From contig NZ_JADMOL010000022.1 of NCBI RefSeq assembly GCF_015558675.1, positions 1 through 49,726 of the forward strand: a stretch of 49,726 nt of DNA, written 5' to 3'. Below, in pieces: positions 27,901 through 36,856 of the stretch. The notes beneath the pieces are model-generated. The model was given only the letters and a program-made list of their open reading frames with translations, made no database searches and was not told where the DNA came from. The stretch comes from Paenibacillus sp. 1001270B_150601_E10. GTDB lineage: Bacteria > Bacillota > Bacilli > Paenibacillales > Paenibacillaceae. A program made the position numbers and the translations under genes. Positions within the stretch are counted from its first letter, which is position 1. The number at the start of each line of letters is the position of its first letter.

Positions 27901-28522
27901 GAATCTGCTGGGTGCTGAGCAGCACGGATTCATTGCTTCTGTCGGATTTGACCTATATTCCCAAATGTTGGCGGAAGAAGTCCAAAAGCGTAAAGCAGAG
28001 ATGGACGGACAGGTTATGGAAGATGAGCAAACGTGGACGACGGTTATCGATTTGAACATCGACGCCTATTTGCCTGCCGATTATATTTATGATAGTATTC
28101 AGAAGATCGAGATCTATAAAAAAGTAGCAGGGCTTTCTTCTCTTGAGGAAGTCGAAGAACTGCGCGATGAGCTGATCGATCGCTTCGGAGAACCTCCGTT
28201 AGCAGTGCTGCAGCTTTTAGCTGTATCTCGTCTCAAGTGGTACGCGAAGCAGTACGGTTTTGAAGCGCTTACGCAGCGCGGCGATGAGGTGACAATGAAG
28301 GTCTATCCTCAAGCAGAGTCGCGCCTTGACCGTAAGAAGCTTGCAGTACTTGCTGCGAATCTAGACAGAAAGTTCTCGATTGACCGCAACGTCAACGGTC
28401 CAATTAAATTAAATGCACGCGGTCTTGATGCTATGCAGCTGTTAATGAAGCTAGAGCAATTTATGCAAGGGGCGAAGGATGCCATCAAATCGAAGGGAGA
28501 ACTGCAAGATGTTGCAAAGTAA
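24995..28522 (+). CDS. mfd: Transcription-repair coupling factor Mfd
   Basis: Mfd removes RNA polymerase stalled at DNA lesions and recruits UvrA. The 1175-residue protein has the N-terminal UvrB-like domains, the RNAP-interaction domain ([18 protein letters not shown]), the superfamily 2 translocase with Walker [12 protein letters not shown], the DEEQRFGV box, [10 protein letters not shown] and [10 protein letters not shown], and the C-terminal TRCF domain. I chose TTG 24995 with AAAGAGGTG 9 bases upstream; this gives the normal family length (1177 in B. subtilis). Its 3' end overlaps the start of the lipoprotein gene by 14 bases. Confidence 0.96.
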   Translation: MLNALMQALSEERDIDSIAAGVKSGLKEQLVSGLSGSSRQVMMAALAHKLERPVLIVTHNMFSAQKAVEDLQECLSPEQVVLYPANELVAAEAAISSPEVIAQRIDALTRLAKGFRGVVVTPYAGLRRYLPSRDVMAHAEWEIKVDDEIPLESFLTRMVALGYERVERVEAKGELSVRGGIVDIYPYTSDRAYRLEWFDDVIDSIRSFDPSDQRSIDKYEQLTLTPAKDMPVDSDRFRAGADAAYVLLEEQLGKMSDRQAKDRLRQEIQSEIERLRQSMYFADIYKYISVLYPEKETLYDYMPKDTLLIIDEPARVLETAKQLERDEAEWNTHLLQHGKMLPSLLLGRTSDDTLGNRPFQTIYMALFLRQVPHTHPQNIVNVMCRSMQNFHGQMNVLKSEMDRWKKANAKVLILANGDERVDRVRRVLQDYQIQEPTIINGNLQSGFELPSIHLVVITEGEMFSSKQRKSVRRTDVKADNAERIRSYTELKVGDYVVHQNHGIGKYMGIGTLEINGIHKDYLHIMYAGGDKLSVPVEQLHLIQKYVSSEDKEPKVYKLGGTEWTKVKNKVRSSVKDIADDLIKLYAVRQASVGFAFEKDTAEQREFEDVFPYEETRDQLRAIEEIKRDMEMPRPMDRLLCGDVGYGKTEVAIRAAFKAVIEGKQVAVLVPTTILAQQHYETFRERFVDYPFNIHVMSRFRTRKEQNETIKGLKSGVVDIVIGTHRLLSQDLIFKDLGLLIVDEEQRFGVTHKEKLKRLKTNVDVLTLTATPIPRTLHMSMLGVRDLSVIETPPENRFPVQTYVLEHSDTLIREAVERELARGGQVYFLYNRVQGIHQIAEHIKMLVPEARVTVAHGQMSEQELETAILDFLDGEHDVLVSTSIIETGVDIPNVNTLIVQDADKMGLSQLYQLRGRVGRSNRIAYAYFMYQRDKVLNEVAEKRLQSIKEFTELGSGFKIAMRDLSIRGAGNLLGAEQHGFIASVGFDLYSQMLAEEVQKRKAEMDGQVMEDEQTWTTVIDLNIDAYLPADYIYDSIQKIEIYKKVAGLSSLEEVEELRDELIDRFGEPPLAVLQLLAVSRLKWYAKQYGFEALTQRGDEVTMKVYPQAESRLDRKKLAVLAANLDRKFSIDRNVNGPIKLNARGLDAMQLLMKLEQFMQGAKDAIKSKGELQDVAK

Positions 28523-29636
28523 AAAGGGTTCTTGGAAGGTCAGTCTTGTTGCACTGATGCTAGTGCTGGCTCTTTCCGTGGTTGCTGCTTGCGGCAACAA
28601 GAACGGCAGCGAACCGGCTGATAACAGCCCGGTTGTAGCCACTTATAAGGGTGGTACAGTGACTCAGAATCAATTTGACAAAGAACTGGCCAATATGCTG
28701 TTCTTCTATCCGAGCTATCAACAAATGATCGAAATGGACGAGTTCCGCCAATATTTCATCAAACAGCAAATTGCTTATCTGTATCTTGAAGATAAAGCAA
28801 CAGATGCTGCGAAGAAGGAAGGCAAGAAAGAGGCCGAAGAGCAAATGGCCGCAATCAAGAAGCAAGTTGGCGATGATGAGTTCAAGAAGATGCTGGATGC
28901 TCAGAAGCTGACGGAACAAGACGTGATGAACTACATGACGCGTATTATGACCGTCGTTGCCGATTACAATGCGAAAGTAACGGACGAGCAGTTGAAGGCT
29001 CAATTTGAAAAAGATAAACAGAACATGACAACCGCTTCTGTGCGTCATATTCTAATTGGATTTACAGATGCTGAAGGAAAAGAGCGCAAGAAAGAAGATG
29101 CGCTTAAGCTTGCAAAAGACCTCCAAGCTCGCTTGAAGAAGGGCGAAGACTTCGCTAAGCTTGCAAAGGAGTTCTCTGAAGATCCAGCTTCCAAAGAAAA
29201 CGGCGGCTTGTATGAAGATGTTGCTGTAGGCCAATGGGTGGAGCAGTTCCGTGATGCAGCTCTTACGCTGCCGCTTAACGAAATTTCCGATCCAGTTGAG
29301 ACTTCTTATGGCTACCATGTCATGAAAGTGGAAAAGCGCACGGAGAAAGTCTTCGACAAATTGACAGATGAAGAGAAGGATCAAATTCGTGGCACCATCG
29401 CTTCTGAAGAAATGAACAAGTTCATGGAAGATGAGCTTGAAAAGATCGTGAAAGACGAAGATATCAAGCTTCCTGCTGTGAAGACGGAAGAAGAAAAGAA
29501 AGATGACTCTACTTCGACAGAAGGCGACAAATCCACTGAAACGGATAAGTCCGCTGATACTGAGAAGTCTGGAGACGCAAACAAGCAAGATACAACGGAT
29601 AAGCAAACAGAAGAGAAGCCTGCTGACAACAAGTAA
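28509..29636 (+). CDS. PrsA-like lipoprotein peptidyl-prolyl isomerase
   Basis: The 375-residue protein has a lipoprotein signal peptide ending in VVAAC (Cys28), an N-terminal SurA-like helical region, a parvulin PpiC domain at about residues 170-280 (ASVRHILIG, FAKLAKEFSEDPASKENGG, ETSYGYHVMKVE), and a disordered Lys/Asp/Thr/Glu-rich tail of about 50 residues. It likely folds exported proteins at the outer face of the membrane. The start is ATG 28509 with AAGGGA about 10 bases upstream. It overlaps mfd by 14 bases in another frame, which suggests coupled translation. In B. subtilis spoVT directly follows mfd and no such gene is present. Confidence 0.9.
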   Translation: MLQSKKGSWKVSLVALMLVLALSVVAACGNKNGSEPADNSPVVATYKGGTVTQNQFDKELANMLFFYPSYQQMIEMDEFRQYFIKQQIAYLYLEDKATDAAKKEGKKEAEEQMAAIKKQVGDDEFKKMLDAQKLTEQDVMNYMTRIMTVVADYNAKVTDEQLKAQFEKDKQNMTTASVRHILIGFTDAEGKERKKEDALKLAKDLQARLKKGEDFAKLAKEFSEDPASKENGGLYEDVAVGQWVEQFRDAALTLPLNEISDPVETSYGYHVMKVEKRTEKVFDKLTDEEKDQIRGTIASEEMNKFMEDELEKIVKDEDIKLPAVKTEEEKKDDSTSTEGDKSTETDKSADTEKSGDANKQDTTDKQTEEKPADNK

Positions 29637-29666
29637 GAAAGCAGTTCTCATAAGGCTTTAATCCAT

Positions 29667-29708
29667 GCGGTTAATCAACGCCTATATGGTGTGATTAACC
29701 GCTTTTTT
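29667..29708 (+). terminator. Terminator of the mfd-lipoprotein unit
   Basis: The 11-bp stem GCGGTTAATCA / TGATTAACCGC is followed by TTTTTT. Confidence 0.92.
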
Positions 29709-30368
29709 CGCCCGTTGTGAAAGATATTCTTTTCCATAAAAACAATTTAGTAGTAAAAAATAAGCTAAATGTCAGAAAAACATGTTGTCATTTAAATAGG
29801 CAAGTGTCATGTTTCCAACTGACAAAATTTAGACAAATGTAAAGTGCTTCTGTGCGTCCCTACAGGGTGAACGACTGCTTGCACACCATGGACAAAAAAT
29901 CCAAAAATCCGCATTATAAAGCCTTTTTTGGATCATACTAAAGGGGTTTAGACCATTTTTGCATACCTAAAATTTGTGCAATTCTTCAGTCAGTTGTCGC
30001 ACTAAAATGAGGCAAAATTGGGAAAACATTTGGAAAAGGGTATACATAAATCTCCAGAATGAGTAAGATGCTATATGATAAGGAGCTTCTTACAATGCAT
30101 CATCAGTCCTAACGATTTTCACGATTTTTCATCAGAAATGGTTAAAATGTGAAAATTTTTAGAAAACAGGGTAAAATAATGTCGTTTAGTGTCGAAAAAT
30201 GTGATATTTTTTGCAACCTGGATGGGTTTACCTTCGTATTATGTGATGTATAAGATGTTGGGAGCAGATGAATACTATGGGCACGGTTCTAAAATCCAAC
30301 GTATGGCTCCTAAATCAACATAATTTAGCTAGTGTTCAAATTAATCTCAGGAAAGCGGGGCAACATAC
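29709..30368. other. 660-base A/T-rich intergenic region before spoVT
   Basis: No gene or familiar RNA is visible. It is rich in A/T runs and contains one perfect Spo0A-type box TGTCGAA (30190-30196), which could be chance. I could not identify a sigma-G promoter of spoVT with confidence. Confidence 0.5.
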
Positions 30369-30911
30369 ATGAAAGCTACTGGTATTGTTCGTCGTATTGA
30401 TGACCTAGGTCGAGTTGTAATTCCAAAAGAAATCCGTCGTACTTTGCGTATTCGCGAAGGAGATCCACTTGAAATCTTCGTAGACCGCGATGGAGAAGTT
30501 ATCTTGAAAAAGTATTCTCCAATTGGCGAGCTTGGTGATTTCGCTAAGGAATATGCAGAATCTCTTTATGAGAGCACAAGCCATGTTACATTGATTTCTG
30601 ACCGTGATACCGTGATCGCCGTTGCTGGTGGATCTAAAAAAGAATTTTTGGAGAAGCAAATCGGCATGCTGCTTGAGAACTGCATGGAGAATCGCAAGAC
30701 GATCGTTGAAACGAATGCAGGTTCTTATGAAATCGTCAAAGACGGCGTGGATACTTGGTCCTCCTTCGTCGTAGCGCCAATCGTTGCTGGCGGAGACCCA
30801 ATCGGAACTGTAGTCATGCTTACTAAAGATGAAGCTGCTAAGATGGGTCAATTGGAGCAAAAAATGTCTGAAACAGCTGCTGGCTTCTTAGGCAAGCAAA
30901 TGGAACAATAA
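30369..30911 (+). CDS. spoVT: Stage V sporulation regulator SpoVT
   Basis: SpoVT is an AbrB-family transcription factor that tunes sigma-G genes in the forespore and affects germination. The 180 residues comprise an N-terminal AbrB domain (MKATGIVRRIDDLGRVVIPKEIRRTLRIREGDPLEIF) and a C-terminal GAF-like domain (about 60-180; HVTLISDRDTVIAVAGG...FVVAPIVAGGDPIGTVVML). The start is ATG 30369 with AGCGGGG upstream. It is isolated by a 660-base upstream region and a strong terminator, so it is monocistronic. Confidence 0.97.
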   Translation: MKATGIVRRIDDLGRVVIPKEIRRTLRIREGDPLEIFVDRDGEVILKKYSPIGELGDFAKEYAESLYESTSHVTLISDRDTVIAVAGGSKKEFLEKQIGMLLENCMENRKTIVETNAGSYEIVKDGVDTWSSFVVAPIVAGGDPIGTVVMLTKDEAAKMGQLEQKMSETAAGFLGKQMEQ

Positions 30912-30936
30912 TCATCTCTTCTACGAGATACAAAAT

Positions 30937-30994
30937 AAACTCCTTGTCTTTACTCCTGCTGCTAGCGGCGGCGTAAAGACAAGGAGTTTTTTTG
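30937..30994 (+). terminator. spoVT terminator with 17-bp stem
   Basis: A perfect 17-bp stem (AAACTCCTTGTCTTTAC and its complement at 30973-30989) with a GC-rich 19-base loop is followed by a T run. Confidence 0.93.
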
Positions 30995-31147
30995 TTTAGG
31001 GCAGATAAAAGGATTCATTGCGATTGGAACGGTTACCCCGTCGTTGTCTTGGTATGAAATGGGGTTCATTTTTGTGAGGATCAGCCTATGTTATAATACT
31101 TGGCAGCAAGTTAGGTGAAGCTAAGGACTATAAGGCGGGATTGATAT

Positions 31148-32764
31148 ATGCAAACGGAACTAAAGCCCGAAAGAGGGCATTCATCCCATATCCTTCATGG
31201 AGCAATGCTTCTTGGATTAGCATCGGTTCTATCGAAGATCATTGGCACCTTTCAAAAAATTCCGCTGCAAAATATAGGCGGAGACGGCGTATTCGGCATC
31301 TACAATGCTGTCTACCCCTTCTACGTGCTGCTTTCCACCGCTGCTGCTGCGGGAATCCCCATCGCGATATCGAGGCTTGTAGCTGAGCAGGAGCTGTACG
31401 GAGACAAAGAAGAGCAACGGAGCCTGCTTATCGCAGCTCTATTGCTTGTCGAGATCATTGGAGCAATTGGCTTCATGCTTATGTATACGGAAGCGGAGCG
31501 AATTGCAGGGTGGATCGGCAACTCGCATACAATTGCTGCCATAAGAGCCTCCTCCTTCGCCATGCTGGTCATTCCACTAGCTGCGGTGCTCAGAGGTTAT
31601 GAACAGGGCAAAGGGCGGATGACTTCAACAGCCGTATCGCAGGTGATCGAGCAGCTTGCGCGGGTAACCGTTATGATTGTGCTGCTTCTCGTCATGACGA
31701 GAGCTCATGCACAGGAGGACTCCATTGCTGCAGGTGCGGTGTTTGGATCATTTGCGGGTGGAATTTTCGGCATCATCGTATTAACGCTCATGATGAGGCG
31801 TGAACGAGGAACAACAGAGCAAGCATGGACGGGTGTCAGCTTAAGCAAGGTTGCAAGATGGACAAAGCGAATCGCTTGGACAGCGGTGCCGATCTGTCTT
31901 GGGGCTCTGGTGACGCCAATCGTCAATGTAGTGGATGTATTCACAGTGCCACGGATGCTGCTGCACGACGGATGGACAGAAACAGAAGCGATAATGGAGT
32001 ATGGATTGTACTCACGGGCGCTGCCTTTGACACAGCTCATCACATTAACGGCAGGGTCCTTGGTAGTAGGTCTAGTGCCGACGATTGCATCTTCATGGCA
32101 GCGAGCTTCGTACCACGAGGCACGGACTTTGATCAAGGGGGCCATGCATACGGCATGGATCATCGGAAGCGCAGCAACCGTAGGTCTTGTGGTCCTGTCG
32201 CGGCCCATTAATATATCACTTTATACCAACGATGCAGGGATGACAGCCTTTATCTTGCTGTCCTGTACGGTCCTTATGGGCACGCTCCAGGTTGTCTCTG
32301 CTGGACTCCTGCAGGGAATCGGGGCGCTTCGTGCGCCTGTTATTCATTTGCTTATTGCTTCTGTGGTTAAAGTTGTGCTCAATCTCCTGCTCGTCCCTAT
32401 GCTAGGAATCGCGGGAGCCGGATGGTCGGCTATTGCCGCTCTATCCGTGGCGGCAGTGCTTAATATCCGTGTGCTTGGGACGCAGACTGAGCTTAACAAA
32501 GCGGAGTGGATGGGTCATTCCTTCAAGCTATTTGGCTCCTTGCTGGGAATGGGTATGGCCGCATGGGTCAGCGCCCAGTTGGTAATGGGCTTTGCAGGAG
32601 GGCGCTTGTCTGCTGTTATCGCTACGACAATAGGCGTACTAATCGGAGTGGCTGTCTTTGCTGTTCTCTCGATGAGGCTGCGTGTATTAGAGCCGGAGGA
32701 ATGGTTGATTGTACCTCGAGTCGGACATCGGTTGGAAGCGATGGCAAGGAGAATGTTGCGATAG
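31148..32764 (+). CDS. Polysaccharide flippase family membrane protein (YabM/SpoVB-like)
   Basis: The 538-residue integral membrane protein belongs to the MOP superfamily (SpoVB/MurJ/RfbX type), with about 14 hydrophobic segments. The N-terminal signature GAMLLGLASVLSKIIGTFQKIPLQNIGGDGVFGIYNAVYPFY matches SpoVB-type flippases. Such proteins move lipid-linked sugars, including lipid II for peptidoglycan or spore cortex. It corresponds by position (spoVT-yabM-yabN) to B. subtilis YabM. The start is ATG 31148 with GCGGGA upstream. The substrate cannot be specified. Confidence 0.9.
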   Translation: MQTELKPERGHSSHILHGAMLLGLASVLSKIIGTFQKIPLQNIGGDGVFGIYNAVYPFYVLLSTAAAAGIPIAISRLVAEQELYGDKEEQRSLLIAALLLVEIIGAIGFMLMYTEAERIAGWIGNSHTIAAIRASSFAMLVIPLAAVLRGYEQGKGRMTSTAVSQVIEQLARVTVMIVLLLVMTRAHAQEDSIAAGAVFGSFAGGIFGIIVLTLMMRRERGTTEQAWTGVSLSKVARWTKRIAWTAVPICLGALVTPIVNVVDVFTVPRMLLHDGWTETEAIMEYGLYSRALPLTQLITLTAGSLVVGLVPTIASSWQRASYHEARTLIKGAMHTAWIIGSAATVGLVVLSRPINISLYTNDAGMTAFILLSCTVLMGTLQVVSAGLLQGIGALRAPVIHLLIASVVKVVLNLLLVPMLGIAGAGWSAIAALSVAAVLNIRVLGTQTELNKAEWMGHSFKLFGSLLGMGMAAWVSAQLVMGFAGGRLSAVIATTIGVLIGVAVFAVLSMRLRVLEPEEWLIVPRVGHRLEAMARRMLR

Positions 32765-32973
32765 TAGGGCACCATGTCTAGTCCAGTTGTGTACAAGGGG
32801 CATGTTAAGCAGCTGGATGGAAATACTTTAGAAGCCAATATAAGTGGGGTTCAATGCCGCTAGAATAGAAACGGATGAGGATTCGCATCTGAGTTCAATT
32901 AGGTATAGACTAAGAGGTGGAAGTAGAACCTGCTTTAGAGTATGGACACTACAGCCTAAGGAGGCTTTTCATA

Positions 32974-34482
32974 ATGAATGGCAAGATTGTCGTGATGGGG
33001 CTTGGATCTGGGGATCCTGGCCAAATGACGCTTAAGGTGTGGAATCGTCTGCAAGGCGCTAAGCATCTTTATGTGCGTACAGAGCATCACCCGGTGATGG
33101 ACCTGCTGCGTGATCATCAGATTCGCTATACAAGCTTTGATGGGGTCTATGAAGCTCATGACAGCTTTCCTGAGGTGTATGCAGACATAACGAATCGGCT
33201 AATCACACTGGCTAAGGAACAGGAAGAAGAAATCGTGTATGCTGTTCCGGGACACCCGATGGTCGCGGAATCCACAGTTAGCCTGCTCCGTGAACAATGC
33301 GAGAACGAGCATATCGGTCTTGAGATCATAGGAGGAGAGAGTTTTATTGATGAGACCTTTACGCGCTTTGGATTTGACCCGATTGATGGATTCCAGCTGC
33401 TTGACGCTGCGATGATCAATCCTGCCGTGCTGTCACCCCAGTTGCACATCGTCATTGGACAAGTGTATGATACGTTTACGGCATCTGATGTGAAGCTGAG
33501 CCTGATGGAGATGTATCCAGACGATTACGAGGTGGTCGTTGGCCACGCGCTTGGGGTACAGGGAATGGAGCAAATCATTCGCGTTCCTTTGTATGAGCTC
33601 GATCGCGTTGAAGGCTACGGGAATCTATCGTTGATTTGGGTTCCTCGCACAGAGGATGATCGTGTGCGCAATCGTACATTTGCAAGACTGCATGAGATTG
33701 TGGCAACCTTAAGAAGTCCGGAAGGATGCCCTTGGGATAGGGAACAGACCCATCAATCCCTTCGCAAGCATCTGATCGAGGAGACCTATGAGGTGCTTGA
33801 AACGATCGATGATGACAATGTGGAGGGCATGCAGGAGGAGCTTGGAGACCTGCTGCTGCAGATTCTGCTTCATTCGCAGATGGAAGAGGAGACAGGCACC
33901 TTCAACGTCTATGATGTTGTACAGGGGCTGAATGAGAAGCTCTTGTTCCGTCATCCGCACGTGTTTGGGGAGAGCTCTGCTAAGGATGCAGAGGCAGCAC
34001 TACAGAACTGGGAGCAGATGAAGGCGAAAGAGAAGCAGCTGAAGGGTACATCATCGAAACAGCCATCGATTCTCGATGGGGTTCCTAGAGATCTGCCAGC
34101 ACTGATGAAAGCCTATAAATATCAGAAAAAGGCAGGAAAAGTTGGATTTGACTGGGATCGTGTGGAAGATGTACTTGACAAAGTAGCCGAAGAATTGCAA
34201 GAATTGCGAGAGGCGATCAATGAAGGTCAGGCACAAGGACAGGGAGCAGAGGCATTGAAGCATGCACAGAAAGAGCTTGGAGATCTGCTGTTTGCTGCAG
34301 TGAATGTTTCTCGCTTTATTGATGTCGATCCAGAGGAAGCTCTGATGATGACGAATCATAAATTTGTGCAAAGATTCCGATATATTGAAGAACAGCTTCG
34401 TATAAACGGCAAATCTTTTGACCAGACTGATTTACTAGAAATGGAGCAGTGGTGGCAGGAATCGAAGCGGTTCACGCCTTGA
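32974..34482 (+). CDS. yabN: YabN: tetrapyrrole methylase plus MazG pyrophosphohydrolase fusion
   Basis: The 502-residue protein has an N-terminal SAM-dependent tetrapyrrole-methylase-like domain (GLGSGDPGQMT at residues 8-18; YAVPGHPMVAEST) and two MazG modules in the C-terminal half, with EETYEVLETIDDDN/EELGDLLLQ and KELGDLLFAAVNVSR carrying the metal-binding acidic residues. It probably hydrolyses non-canonical NTPs; the role of the methylase half is unknown. I chose ATG 32974 with AAGGAGG (32958-32964) 9 bases upstream over an earlier in-frame start. Confidence 0.95.
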   Translation: MNGKIVVMGLGSGDPGQMTLKVWNRLQGAKHLYVRTEHHPVMDLLRDHQIRYTSFDGVYEAHDSFPEVYADITNRLITLAKEQEEEIVYAVPGHPMVAESTVSLLREQCENEHIGLEIIGGESFIDETFTRFGFDPIDGFQLLDAAMINPAVLSPQLHIVIGQVYDTFTASDVKLSLMEMYPDDYEVVVGHALGVQGMEQIIRVPLYELDRVEGYGNLSLIWVPRTEDDRVRNRTFARLHEIVATLRSPEGCPWDREQTHQSLRKHLIEETYEVLETIDDDNVEGMQEELGDLLLQILLHSQMEEETGTFNVYDVVQGLNEKLLFRHPHVFGESSAKDAEAALQNWEQMKAKEKQLKGTSSKQPSILDGVPRDLPALMKAYKYQKKAGKVGFDWDRVEDVLDKVAEELQELREAINEGQAQGQGAEALKHAQKELGDLLFAAVNVSRFIDVDPEEALMMTNHKFVQRFRYIEEQLRINGKSFDQTDLLEMEQWWQESKRFTP

Positions 34483-34572
34483 TGCAGCAGGACGCAACCA
34501 CAATCATACAGATTTTTCGTCAAAATTATAAAAAGTGATCGTCCTAAGAAGGAATTTCCTCATCGAGCAAGA

Positions 34573-34606
34573 ATACATAAAACGCAAGATTCCTTGAGTT
34601 ATGTAT
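34573..34606 (+). other. Hairpin in the hup upstream region
   Basis: ATACATAA (34573-34580) pairs with TTATGTAT (34599-34606), with an inner CAAG/CTTG helix. No T run follows. It may be part of the hup leader; the role is unknown. Confidence 0.4.
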
Positions 34607-34686
34607 CTATGCGGGCGACTGCGAACATTCAGGTCGTACACTAAAGCTCTATTAAATTTGATGAGAAGAACTAGGAGGCCAATAGA

Positions 34687-34959
34687 ATGAATAAGACAGA
34701 TTTGATCAACAACATTGCAGAGAAAAGCGGTTTGACTAAGAAAGACGTAGAAACAGTATTGAACGGTTTCTTCGGCGAAGTTACAGATGCTTTGACAAAA
34801 GGTGACAAAGTTCAATTGATCGGCTTCGGTACATTCGAAACTCGCAAACGCGCTGGTCGCACAGGCCGCAACCCACAAACAGGCAAAACGATCGAGATTC
34901 CTGAGTCTGTTGTACCTGCATTCAAAGCAGGCAACAAGCTTAAAGAAGCTGTAAAATAA
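34687..34959 (+). CDS. hup: HU-family DNA-binding protein (HBsu)
   Basis: HU is the main nucleoid protein, a dimer that bends DNA non-specifically. The 90 residues show MNKTDLINNIAEKSGLTKKDVE, the signature GFGTFETRKRAGRTGRNPQTGK for the beta-arm and the C-terminal helix PAFKAGNKLKEAVK. The start is ATG 34687 with AGGAGGCC upstream. In B. subtilis hbs is elsewhere; here it sits between yabN and rqcP and its stop overlaps the rqcP start (TAATG). Confidence 0.96.
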   Translation: MNKTDLINNIAEKSGLTKKDVETVLNGFFGEVTDALTKGDKVQLIGFGTFETRKRAGRTGRNPQTGKTIEIPESVVPAFKAGNKLKEAVK

Positions 34960-35234
34960 TGCGTCTCGATAAGTTCTTGAAGGTGTCCCGGCTTATCAAG
35001 CGCCGCACAGTGGCGAAGGATGTGTCAGGGCAAGGGCGCGTCGTACTGAATGGACGCGAAGCGAAGCCAAGCAGCACCGTGAAAGTCGGTGACGAGATCA
35101 CCGTGCAATTTGGCCAGAAGCTCGTTACTGTTCGCGTTGAGCGACTTCAGGAAACAACGAAGAAGGAAGAGGCTCAAGGCATGTATACGCTGCTAAGAGA
35201 AGAACCGATTCCGAAGCAAGAGTTTGAATGGTAA
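34959..35234 (+). CDS. rqcP: RqcP (YabO), S4-domain ribosome quality control factor
   Basis: RqcP binds stalled 50S subunits and helps RqcH add poly-alanine tails to the nascent chain. The 91-residue protein is mostly an S4 RNA-binding domain (MRLDKFLKVSRLIKRRTVAKDVSGQGRVVLNG...VKVGDEITVQFG). Its ATG overlaps the TAA of hup by one base, so it is probably translated by coupling. A terminator follows. Confidence 0.95.
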   Translation: MRLDKFLKVSRLIKRRTVAKDVSGQGRVVLNGREAKPSSTVKVGDEITVQFGQKLVTVRVERLQETTKKEEAQGMYTLLREEPIPKQEFEW

Positions 35235-35255
35235 TTATCCTATTGTGAACAAAAC

Positions 35256-35302
35256 GAGCGTTCAGGCTGCATGTTATGCAGCTTGGGCGCTTTTTATTTT
35301 TC
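35256..35302 (+). terminator. rqcP terminator
   Basis: AGCG/CGCT with an inner CAGGCTGCAT / ATGCAGCTTG helix, followed by TTTTATTTTT. Confidence 0.88.
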
Positions 35303-35374
35303 CATAGAAGACCGACTCTGCTTAAAAGAATGCTGCAACTTCCAGTGCTTATGAATTGGAAAAATGGTGGCATA

Positions 35375-35403
35375 GCGTAACAGGCTCTTCGATATGTTAT
35401 ACT
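35375..35403 (+). promoter_or_regulatory. Extended -10 promoter for the queC leader
   Basis: TGTTATACT (35395-35403) is an extended -10 with TATACT; the -35 is weak. It lies about 90 bases before the preQ1 aptamer. Confidence 0.5.
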
Positions 35404-35492
35404 AGTAATCGTATTCCATTGATAGATGGAAGGAGGCTGCTAAAGCAGCAGCCATACAACATCATATATTCCGCATTCATCATAATGCGGGA

Positions 35493-35526
35493 GAGGTTCG
35501 CAATCTCCCTCTATAAAAAACTAAGG
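35493..35526 (+). ncRNA. preQ1-I riboswitch
   Basis: AGAGG (35493-35497) pairs with CCTCT (35509-35513) to form P1. The loop GTTCGCAATCTC contains the ligand-binding C region, and the tail ATAAAAAACTAAGG is the hallmark A-rich strand that docks on P1 and forms the pseudoknot. This class binds pre-queuosine-1 and controls queuosine genes; it lies upstream of queCDEF, which makes preQ1. The loop is closer to the TCGC form than to the TAGC form of B. subtilis. Confidence 0.95.
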
Positions 35527-35532
35527 CCTGCA

Positions 35533-35655
35533 GCATCCCCTATTTACATGCTCTCTATTTGTGCATGCAAGAAATAGTAGAGGAAGGGTGCTGTATTTAA
35601 TTCTTGCTATAGTCGATTAGAGGGGATGCACGGTAAACGTGGCATCCCCTTTGTG
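35533..35655 (+). promoter_or_regulatory. Expression platform between preQ1 aptamer and queC
   Basis: A strong hairpin (AGGGGATGC 35621-35629 with GCATCCCCT 35642-35650, plus inner ACG/CGT) lies 50 bases before queC. A second copy of GCATCCCCT at 35533-35541, right after the aptamer, can pair with the same AGGGGATGC, giving a competing fold. Few T residues follow the downstream hairpin (TTGTG), so termination would be weak and other mechanisms are possible. Confidence 0.55.
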
Positions 35656-35705
35656 CGTGATATGGGGTGTTTGTAGAAAACAGAAGCGGAAGGGATGAGA
35701 GAAGC

Positions 35706-36371
35706 ATGAAGAAGGAAGAGAAAGCCGTCGTTGTGTTTAGCGGCGGCCAAGACAGCACGACCTGCTTATTCTGGGCGTTAAATAGATTCTCCCATGTGGA
35801 GGCCATTTCCTTTGACTATGGACAGCGCCACCATACGGAGCTTGAGCATGCTAGCCGCATTGCCGAGGAGCTTAATGTCCCGCATCGTATTCTCGACATG
35901 TCACTGCTTAATCAGCTGGCTCCTAACGCGCTGACTCGGACGGACATGGATATCGTTGAAGAGGAAGGCAAGCTGCCGAATACTTTTGTCGATGGACGAA
36001 ACATGGTGTTTTTCACCTTTGCAGCCATCTATGCGAAGCAAATCGGGGCAAGACATCTCGTTGTCGGCGTTTGCGAGACGGATTTCAGTGGATATCCCGA
36101 TTGCCGGGATGTTTTTGTAAAGTCGCTGGATGTTACCTTAAACCTAGCGATGGAGTATCCGTTTGTTATCCATACGCCGCTTATGTGGCTCGACAAAGCC
36201 GAAACATGGAAGCTTGCAGATGAGCTTCACGCGCTTGACTTTGTGAGGGAGAAGACGGTTACCTGCTATAACGGCATCCCAGGGGATGGCTGCGGCGAAT
36301 GTCCGGCATGCAAGCTGCGCCGTGCAGGATTGGATAAATATTTGCAAGAACGAGATGAGGTGCAGTCGTGA
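35706..36371 (+). CDS. queC: 7-cyano-7-deazaguanine synthase QueC
   Basis: QueC converts CDG to preQ0 using ATP and ammonia in queuosine synthesis. The 221 residues show the PP-loop [10 protein letters not shown] near residue 13, FDYGQRHH, the DGRNMVFF motif and the zinc-binding [19 protein letters not shown] cysteines at the C-terminus. The start is ATG 35706 with GGAAGGGA about 10 bases upstream. It is the first gene of a tight four-gene operon behind a preQ1 riboswitch; it overlaps queD by 4 bases (GTGA). Confidence 0.97.
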   Translation: MKKEEKAVVVFSGGQDSTTCLFWALNRFSHVEAISFDYGQRHHTELEHASRIAEELNVPHRILDMSLLNQLAPNALTRTDMDIVEEEGKLPNTFVDGRNMVFFTFAAIYAKQIGARHLVVGVCETDFSGYPDCRDVFVKSLDVTLNLAMEYPFVIHTPLMWLDKAETWKLADELHALDFVREKTVTCYNGIPGDGCGECPACKLRRAGLDKYLQERDEVQS

Positions 36372-36856
36372 GACAGCCGGGGCCATTTCAGATCGTAGAG
36401 AAGCTGCAGAAGTTTGGCACGGACATCGACAAGAGCAAGCTTCGATACCATCAGAAGCGGGTGCTTGTGAGCAAGGAGTTCACATTTGATGCGGCGCACC
36501 ACCTTCATGCTTACGAAGGAAAGTGCAAGAATCTTCATGGCCATACGTATAAAGTCATTTTTGGCATTAGCGGTTATGTGAATGAGATTGGGCTGACGCT
36601 TGATTTTGGGGAGATCAAGACGATCTGGAAGGAACGCATTGAGCCTTATCTCGACCATCGTTATTTGAATGAGACGCTCCCGCCAATGAATACGACTGCC
36701 GAGAACATGGTGGTATGGATCTATGATCAAATGGACGCTGCGCTTAAAGACGAGGCTCAGGTGCCAGGAGAGCTAAAGTGCCGAGTAGAATTTGTACGTC
36801 TCTATGAGACGCCGACCAGCTATGCGGAAGCAAGACGGGAGTGGATGATGGAATGA
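36368..36856 (+). CDS. queD: 6-carboxytetrahydropterin synthase QueD
   Basis: QueD converts dihydroneopterin triphosphate to 6-carboxytetrahydropterin. The 162-residue protein contains the zinc and catalytic motifs [24 protein letters not shown] (CxxxHGH) and the later DHRYLNE and [11 protein letters not shown] segments. It starts with GTG 36368, overlapping the queC stop, with GAGGTG upstream. It has an N-terminal extension of about 38 residues relative to minimal QueD proteins. Confidence 0.95.
   Translation: MRQPGPFQIVEKLQKFGTDIDKSKLRYHQKRVLVSKEFTFDAAHHLHAYEGKCKNLHGHTYKVIFGISGYVNEIGLTLDFGEIKTIWKERIEPYLDHRYLNETLPPMNTTAENMVVWIYDQMDAALKDEAQVPGELKCRVEFVRLYETPTSYAEARREWMME

Noticed and set aside
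29052-29651. Reverse-strand open frame of 199 codons over the PrsA-like gene
   Set aside because: Its hydrophobic look comes from the complement of Lys/Glu-rich codons in the real gene.
30190-30196. Single Spo0A-like box upstream of spoVT
   Set aside because: A perfect 7-mer is expected several times in 50 kb by chance, and spoVT is a forespore gene; I did not list it as a regulatory site.
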